From: Mucilaginibacter sp.
GTDB lineage: Bacteria; Bacteroidota; Bacteroidia; Sphingobacteriales; Sphingobacteriaceae
Reading direction: 5' to 3'
DNA: 27,248 nucleotides
Assembly: GCA_028288315.1 (NCBI GenBank)
Contig: JAQBNY010000259.1
Span: 1 to 27,248, forward strand
Part shown: piece by piece, positions 22,443-27,248 of the stretch
Numbering within the stretch: the first letter of the stretch is position 1
How the letters are laid out: each line of letters opens with the position of its first letter
Program-made: the position numbers and the translations under genes
Notes under the pieces: generated by a model
Database searches by the model: none
Seen by the model: only the letters and a program-made list of their open reading frames with translations
Told to the model about the DNA's origin: nothing

Positions 22443-25010
22443 TTATGTGTTTGACCGCAAAATTTCAAGTGGTGGTTTGTTTAAAATACCACGACTATTT
22501 AGCAAGCCTATTATAACCGTTAATAACGTTATAACAATAAAGATTATGCCAACTGGTAATAAATTAACATTATAAGGCATATCAAAATTGTATTTAGCCA
22601 GTAACCAGCTAGAGCCAATGGCGATTACAATGCCTGTTAACGCAGATAATGCTCCTAAAAACAAATATTCCAGGGATGTGATAGCAAAAATCTGTTTACG
22701 GCTGGCACCCAGGGTACGTAATAAAACGCTTTCTTGTATGCGTTGGTATTTGCTTATACGTACAGATGAGATCAGTACAATTATACCCGTTATAATACTA
22801 AACCCAGTCATAAACTTAATAACATAACCAATCTTATTTAGCAGTTCATCCAATACGTTTAGTACAAGCCCCAGATCAATAATAGACACATTAGGGAACT
22901 GTTGTACAACAACCCGCTGAAAGTTAGCCGAAACTGCATTTGAAGGCACGTGTGTTAACAAAACATGAAACTGTGGTGCATCTTCTAAAACCCCTGTAGG
23001 AAATACTATCTGGAAGTTGGTAGAAATCTTATTCCAATTCACTTTTCGTATACTGCTCACATAACCAGGCATCATTATGCCTTGCACGTTAAATAATAAT
23101 TTATCACCAACTTTTACGTTTGCCCGTTGTGCAAAGCGTTCCTCTGCCGAAACCGGTATCTCTTTGCCTTGTTGGGCCTTACCTATCCAGGAGCCGCTGG
23201 TTATTTTTTCTGACGAAGTAAGCGAATCGCGATAAGTAATCCGGTACTCGTAAGTAAATACACGGGGAGATATGCGCAGTGTGGTGTCTTTTTTAACATC
23301 AGCGGCAGTTTTGCCGTTCACTTTATCTATCCGCATGGTAATGATGGGCACTTGCGAAAGTACAGGCAGGCCTTGTTTACGCGTGAGGTTGGCAACGGCT
23401 TTTTCCTGACTGCTTTGTATATCAAACAATATCATATTTGATTGATTAGCGCCTGTTGATAAGGTTACCTGACTTATAAGCAACTGCTGTATTAAAAATA
23501 ATGTGCAAATAAAGGCGGTGCTTAAACCTATGGAAACTGTAAGGATAATAGTTTGATTATTTGGTCTGTATAAGTTTGCAAACCCTTGTCGCCAAATGTA
23601 ACTCCATGAACTCATGATGAGTAACCTGGTGAATTTGATAAGCAGCCACGCAGTAGCAGTAAGTATTAAAAATGCTATAGCAATGCCTATGGTGAATATT
23701 GCAGCGCCCATCCAACTCTCCAGTTGCAGGTAACTGAATGATGTAATAAACAACAGCACCAGTAAATAAACCATCCATCTTAATGGGTCTTTAATAGTTG
23801 TAATATCATCAACAGAAAGCCTCAGCGTATTCAGCGGTGATATATTGCGAATAGAGACTAACGGCAACAACGCGAACAATACAGATATAATTATCCCTAA
23901 AAGTATGCCTTGCCAAACAGCCATCCATGAAATGCCTACAGAAATGGTTATAGGTAAAAAATCTTTTAATACTAATGGCAGCAGATGTTGGATGCCAGTA
24001 CCCAGTAGCGCCCCTGCAAACGAGCCTATAAGGCCAATGCCGGTAATCTGTATCAGGTAAATTAAAAACGCTTCTGATGCTTTAACTCCCATACAGCGCA
24101 TAATAGCTATAGACTGTATCTTCTCTCGGATATAAATGTTGATGGCGCTTGCAACACCCACACAGCCCAGCAGCAATGCAATAAAACCAACTAAGGAAAG
24201 GAACCTCGACAGATCGGCAAAGGAGCGGCCTGTGTTTTCCTTGCGGGTTTCAATGGTATCATAATTAAAGCCAGCCTTATCAAGTTTAGGCTCAAGCTTC
24301 TTTACAAGCTTAGTTACGTTTTGGTTACGCTTAAGCTTATAAAAATAGCTATAAGTGATACGGCTGCCCATTTTTGCCAGCCCGGTTTGCTCCAAGTATC
24401 TTAAAGGAATATAAACTACCGGCGCAATACCCGATGAGATACCCGTTTGCCCCGGCGCTTTATTCAGCAATCCGGCTATTACAAAAGTAACATTACCAAC
24501 TTTTATAGAATCGTTCACTTTAGCGTTAAACTGTAGCATCAGTGTTCTATCAACCAGAGCATATTTACCTTTTTTGAAATTAGTGCCTGCTTGTAAAGGA
24601 ATGGTCTCTAATGTGCCGTAATAAGGGAAATTACCTTCTAAAGCTCTCACTTGTACCAGTCTTGTCCCCTTGCTTTTGGGAAAGAAGATCATGGAGGCAA
24701 AACTGCGTTCCTGCGAACGATCATTGCCCAATGGATCAATAAGCGCTTTTAGCTTGGCATCGGGTGCTTTATTACCGGTAATGCTAAGGTCGGCACCAAT
24801 TAACGTGGCTGCCTGGTCGTTTATATCATTCTGGATATTGTATCTGAATGAATAGATAGCTACCAGCGCCCCAATACCAAATACAATAGATGAGATAAAC
24901 AGCAACAACCTGCTGCGGTTACGGCGACTATCGCGCAGGGCCATCTTAAACAACCAGCCAAAGTTTATCTTCCTGTTAGAATTTATGGTATCCATGTGCT
25001 GATTATTCAT
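22443..25010 (-). CDS. ybbP: ABC transporter permease, FtsX/YbbP family
   Basis: An 855-residue integral membrane protein with two FtsX-like halves: an N-terminal transmembrane helix (LLLFISSIVFGIGALVAIYS), a large periplasmic domain, three to four helices around residues 255-460, a second periplasmic domain, and three C-terminal helices (for example FMTGFSIITGIIVLISSVRI). Features such as LLGCVGVASAINIYIREK and LRTLGASRKQIFAITSLEYL are typical. With the ATPase it forms an ABC complex of the MacB/LolCDE mechanotransmission type. It is proposed to handle lipids or toxic compounds, but no substrate is proved. The ATG at 25010 gives an 8-nt overlap (ATGAATAA) with the ATPase stop, implying coupled translation; an in-frame TTG further upstream is less likely. 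Confidence 0.92.
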   Translation of the reverse strand: MNNQHMDTINSNRKINFGWLFKMALRDSRRNRSRLLLFISSIVFGIGALVAIYSFRYNIQNDINDQAATLIGADLSITGNKAPDAKLKALIDPLGNDRSQERSFASMIFFPKSKGTRLVQVRALEGNFPYYGTLETIPLQAGTNFKKGKYALVDRTLMLQFNAKVNDSIKVGNVTFVIAGLLNKAPGQTGISSGIAPVVYIPLRYLEQTGLAKMGSRITYSYFYKLKRNQNVTKLVKKLEPKLDKAGFNYDTIETRKENTGRSFADLSRFLSLVGFIALLLGCVGVASAINIYIREKIQSIAIMRCMGVKASEAFLIYLIQITGIGLIGSFAGALLGTGIQHLLPLVLKDFLPITISVGISWMAVWQGILLGIIISVLFALLPLVSIRNISPLNTLRLSVDDITTIKDPLRWMVYLLVLLFITSFSYLQLESWMGAAIFTIGIAIAFLILTATAWLLIKFTRLLIMSSWSYIWRQGFANLYRPNNQTIILTVSIGLSTAFICTLFLIQQLLISQVTLSTGANQSNMILFDIQSSQEKAVANLTRKQGLPVLSQVPIITMRIDKVNGKTAADVKKDTTLRISPRVFTYEYRITYRDSLTSSEKITSGSWIGKAQQGKEIPVSAEERFAQRANVKVGDKLLFNVQGIMMPGYVSSIRKVNWNKISTNFQIVFPTGVLEDAPQFHVLLTHVPSNAVSANFQRVVVQQFPNVSIIDLGLVLNVLDELLNKIGYVIKFMTGFSIITGIIVLISSVRISKYQRIQESVLLRTLGASRKQIFAITSLEYLFLGALSALTGIVIAIGSSWLLAKYNFDMPYNVNLLPVGIIFIVITLLTVIIGLLNSRGILNKPPLEILRSNT

Positions 25011-25692
25011 TACCGGTTTTATCATCAGCAACCAGTTTGCCGCCTTTTATTTTTATTATGCGATGTGTTTTGGCAGCCAGTTCCAAATCATGCGTTACCA
25101 AAACCAATGTAGTTCCTGCCTCACGGTTTAGGTCAAATATTAGTTTTACCACCTTTTCGCTGGTTTCAGCATCCAGGTTGCCGGTAGGCTCATCAGCAAA
25201 TAATATTTTTGGCGAGTTGGAAAAAGCCCTTGCTAATGATACTCTCTGCTGCTCGCCGCCTGATAATTGAGCAGGGTAGTGGTGGCCACGATCAGCCAGG
25301 CCTACTTTATCTAACAGATCTTGCGAACGTGCCTTGATATTCTTCTCTCCGCGAAGCTCTAATGGTACCATCACGTTTTCTAAAGCGGTTAAAGTGGGTA
25401 ACAACTGAAAGTTCTGAAATATAAAGCCAACATATTGGTTGCGTACCTGCGCACGTTTGTCTTCGCCTAAATTACCCAGGCCAATACCGTAAAGTTCCAC
25501 TATGCCCGAGCTTGCGCTATCCAACCCTGCGCATAATCCCAATAGTGTTGTTTTACCACTGCCTGATGGGCCAACAATAGCGTTTGTTGAACCGGTGCTT
25601 ATGCTGAAATTTATATCATCCAAAACGGTTAAAGTATGGCCGGCGCTTTTATACGTTTTGTTAAGGTTTTGTATATTTAAAATGGTTTCCAA
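25003..25692 (-). CDS. ybbA: ABC transporter ATP-binding protein (YbbA-like)
   Basis: A 229-residue ATPase. Walker A GPSGSGKTT (41-49), Q-loop FIFQNFQ, signature LSGGEQQRVSLARA (143-156), Walker B ILFADEPTGNLD (163-174) and switch His in VTHD (H201) are intact. The LolD/MacB/YbbA-type subfamily is shown by the ADEPTGNLD run and the short length. It powers the FtsX-like permease encoded directly downstream, with which it overlaps by 8 nt. The start is TTG at 25692: a TAA lies in frame directly before it and no ATG occurs near the N-terminus. The first residues METILNIQNLNKTYKS match the normal start of this family, so TTG is probably real. Expression is divergent from the Nudix regulator. Confidence 0.93.
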   Translation of the reverse strand: METILNIQNLNKTYKSAGHTLTVLDDINFSISTGSTNAIVGPSGSGKTTLLGLCAGLDSASSGIVELYGIGLGNLGEDKRAQVRNQYVGFIFQNFQLLPTLTALENVMVPLELRGEKNIKARSQDLLDKVGLADRGHHYPAQLSGGEQQRVSLARAFSNSPKILFADEPTGNLDAETSEKVVKLIFDLNREAGTTLVLVTHDLELAAKTHRIIKIKGGKLVADDKTGNE

Positions 25693-25816
25693 TTAATTGT
25701 TGTGTTTAAGTATGTTGTTAATTAAGTAAATATCAAAGTATTATTAATAAAGTCAGAGTATAAAATGTTTCGTTACAAAAGCATTACATTCCGTAATAGT
25801 AAAATGCCAGATATTT

Positions 25817-25830
25817 TTTACACTTGTAAA
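25817..25830 (+). promoter_or_regulatory. Palindrome TTTACACTTGTAAA before the Nudix regulator
   Basis: A 14-nt near-perfect palindrome with 6-nt arms TTTACA / TGTAAA around CT, 15 bp upstream of the Nudix-regulator ATG. TACACTTG inside it resembles the -7 consensus TAnnTTTG with one mismatch, so bound protein would block the promoter. Autoregulation by the encoded NrtR/AraR-type protein is a reasonable inference. Confidence 0.45.
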
Positions 25831-25845
25831 TAAACCTAATATCAT

Positions 25846-26553
25846 ATGCAGCACGAATACCCCGGGCAAAAAAGAATTTTAGTAGCAGTAGATAGTATCA
25901 TATTTGGATTTGATGGCTCTAACATCAAATTGTTACTGGTAGAACGTAGTTTAAAGCCCGAAAGTGGTAAATGGAGCTTAATGGGTGGTTTTGTTGAACC
26001 CTCTGAAGCCCCGGAGGATGCAGCAGTAAGGGTTTTAGAAGAACGTACAGGCCTTAAAAATATTTATATAGAGCAGTTTAGGGTGTTTGGTAAGCCAGAC
26101 CGCGACCCTGTTGAACGTACCATATCAATAGCATATTTTGCATTGATAGATATTCAGCAATATGAACAACAGTTAAGTGACGAGTATAATCCCGAATGGT
26201 TTTTGTTAAATGAAATGCCCGAGATGGTTTTTGATCATGCCGAAATGGTTAGAATGGCTTTACGGCAATTACGTTATAAAGCAGCACTGCATCCCATACT
26301 ATTTCAATTACTGCCAGATAGGTTTACCATACCACAGCTACAAGCCTTATATGAAGGTGTTTATCAAACCAAATTTGATGATCGTAATTTTAGCCGTAAA
26401 CTGCTTTCAACCGGTTTATTGGTAAAACTTGCCGAAAAGGATAAATTATCATCTAAAAAAGGGGCGTTCTATTATCAATTGGACCAGTCGAACTATGAGC
26501 AGAAATTTGGATCCTTCCTAAACCTTGTTCCCAACCCCGATAAGTTTTTTTAA
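25846..26553 (+). CDS. Nudix-domain transcriptional regulator (NrtR/AraR type)
   Basis: A 235-residue regulator with an N-terminal Nudix domain (about 1-150) and a C-terminal winged helix (about 160-230: LPDRFTIPQLQALYEGVY, then DDRNFSRKLLSTGLLVKL). The Nudix box starts at G48 and keeps E54, R62, E66 and G69, but two catalytic positions are changed: the Glu after Arg62 is Val63, and the second Glu of UxEE is Arg67. Loss of hydrolytic glutamates is normal in NrtR-type regulators, where the domain senses a ligand such as ADP-ribose (NrtR) or arabinose (AraR in Bacteroides). The gene is divergent from the ABC operon and has a palindrome over its promoter region. No sugar or NAD gene is adjacent, so ligand and regulon are unknown. 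The start ATG at 25846 is clear. Confidence 0.88.
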   Translation: MQHEYPGQKRILVAVDSIIFGFDGSNIKLLLVERSLKPESGKWSLMGGFVEPSEAPEDAAVRVLEERTGLKNIYIEQFRVFGKPDRDPVERTISIAYFALIDIQQYEQQLSDEYNPEWFLLNEMPEMVFDHAEMVRMALRQLRYKAALHPILFQLLPDRFTIPQLQALYEGVYQTKFDDRNFSRKLLSTGLLVKLAEKDKLSSKKGAFYYQLDQSNYEQKFGSFLNLVPNPDKFF

Positions 26554-26744
26554 ATACAACTGTATAATTTATTGAATCATAAGCCACTGATCTGCACATA
26601 TTTCACTCGTTAGTGGGAATGGCGTTTATTTAAAAAAGTAATATGTATTTTTATCATACATCTGCTTACTTGGGGTCGGTAAATACAAATTACTATATAT
26701 TATAAACCAAAGAATGGCCTAAGGTTATTTCTGGCAATTAGATA

Positions 26745-27248
26745 ATGTTTTATATAAAGTTATTACTATTAATAATAGTACTACATGCATTAGTATTGCC
26801 TGTAAAGGCGCAACAGCGTCCACAATACACACAATCCGTTTTTAATAATTACCTGTTAAACCCGGCCGTTACCGGTATTGAAAATTATACCGATGTTAAG
26901 TTGGGTTACCGTAACCAGTGGACGGGCCTTGAAGGTGCACCTGTAACCAGTTACTTTAGTATAAACGCACCAATAGGTACAGATTTTGTACAGGGCGATG
27001 CTTCGGCTTTTCCTTCATCAGGCGGGGAGTATCCGCAAAGCAGGCTATATACGCAGGATTATCGCGCGTCTGAACCGCATCATGGCATTGGCTTTACGTT
27101 AGTTTCTGATAAAGCAGGCCCAATTACACAAACAAATATTAACGCAACCTATGCCTACCATTTATGTATTACAAGCAAATTACACCTGGCAGTTGGTGTG
27201 GCAGCTGGGGTAAGCCATATTAATTTAAATACAGCATTAATAACTCTT
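26745..27248 (+). CDS. PorP/SprF family type IX secretion protein (partial, 3' end missing)
   Basis: An open reading frame of 168 codons runs off the right edge without a stop. The ATG at 26745 opens a signal peptide (MFYIKLLLLIIVLHALVLPVKA, then Q at residue 23, with 20 hydrophobic positions). The mature N-terminus carries the PorP/SprF hallmark RPQYTQSVFNNYLLNPAVTG, followed by GYRNQWTGLEGAPVTSYFSI and APIGTDF, then HGIGFTLVSDKAGPITQTNI. The protein is an outer-membrane beta-barrel of about 300-350 residues, partner of the gliding-motility or secretion proteins PorE/SprE or of large adhesins in T9SS. The window ends at about half of it. The call supports a Bacteroidota origin. Confidence 0.9.
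   Translation, partial: MFYIKLLLLIIVLHALVLPVKAQQRPQYTQSVFNNYLLNPAVTGIENYTDVKLGYRNQWTGLEGAPVTSYFSINAPIGTDFVQGDASAFPSSGGEYPQSRLYTQDYRASEPHHGIGFTLVSDKAGPITQTNINATYAYHLCITSKLHLAVGVAAGVSHINLNTALITL

Noticed and set aside
25734..25770. Promoter for the ABC operon on the minus strand (TTTG with TACTTAAA)
   Set aside because: The spacing is reasonable but the -7 element matches poorly, so the assignment is too weak to list.
26574..26618. CCACTGA...TTAGTGG inverted repeat after the Nudix gene as terminator
   Set aside because: The loop is about 20 nt or more, the stem is short and there is no T tract.

Overview
The window looks like a chromosomal segment of a Bacteroidota bacterium, most probably Sphingobacteriaceae (Mucilaginibacter or Pedobacter-like). 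This placement is inferred from gene content and style: a PorP/SprF protein of the type IX secretion system at the right edge, a eukaryotic-type glutamine synthetase (GSII), a FucP-family sugar transporter next to surface glycosidases, AT-rich intergenic DNA, and perfect TAnnTTTGC (-7) promoter elements. No tRNA, rRNA, CRISPR array, transposase or phage gene was seen.

Layout. 1-6580: exported M1 aminopeptidase, stand-alone AraC-type DNA-binding domain, MORN/TonB-C protein, malate:quinone oxidoreductase (minus strand) and an unrecognised lipoprotein ending in a strong terminator. 6796-9571: two unrelated glutamine synthetases in a row, GSII and a GSI-like paralogue, separated by a terminator and a probable decayed gene on the minus strand. 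9579-10047: a broken GxxExxY nuclease-like gene enclosed by inverted 'CACAGAG' repeat arms. 10072-14351: an aminoglycoside-phosphotransferase-fold protein and a HAD-IIA protein, then GH43 and lipoprotein aldose 1-epimerase, ended by a hairpin. 14447-16776: MBL-fold hydrolase, DUF3820 protein, exported MsrA and a VF530-type small protein. 16799-17000: a cluster of dispersed palindromic repeats. 17020-18330: a DEAD-box protein with degraded catalytic motifs. 18465-21747: GH172, FucP-like permease and SDR dehydrogenase in a tight operon. 21761-25692 (minus strand): ybbA-ybbP-tesA-like ABC/FtsX transporter plus lipoprotein esterase. 25846-26553: a Nudix/winged-helix regulator with a palindrome over its promoter region. 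26745-27248: truncated PorP/SprF gene.

How genes may work together. Two carbohydrate clusters are present. GH43 with aldose 1-epimerase fits release and anomeric conversion of L-arabinose or D-xylose. GH172, FucP and an L-fucose-dehydrogenase-like SDR fit release, uptake and oxidation of D-arabinose, L-fucose or D-fructose; D-arabinose is the most economical common substrate, but that is inference. The Nudix regulator is of the NrtR/AraR type and could control sugar genes, though none lies next to it. The most unusual items are the GxxExxY element with its inverted arms, the similar 9-nt-periodic repeat just after the next gene, the kinase-like/HAD pair with altered catalytic residues, the helicase-like protein lacking the motif VI arginines, and the SDR lacking its catalytic lysine.
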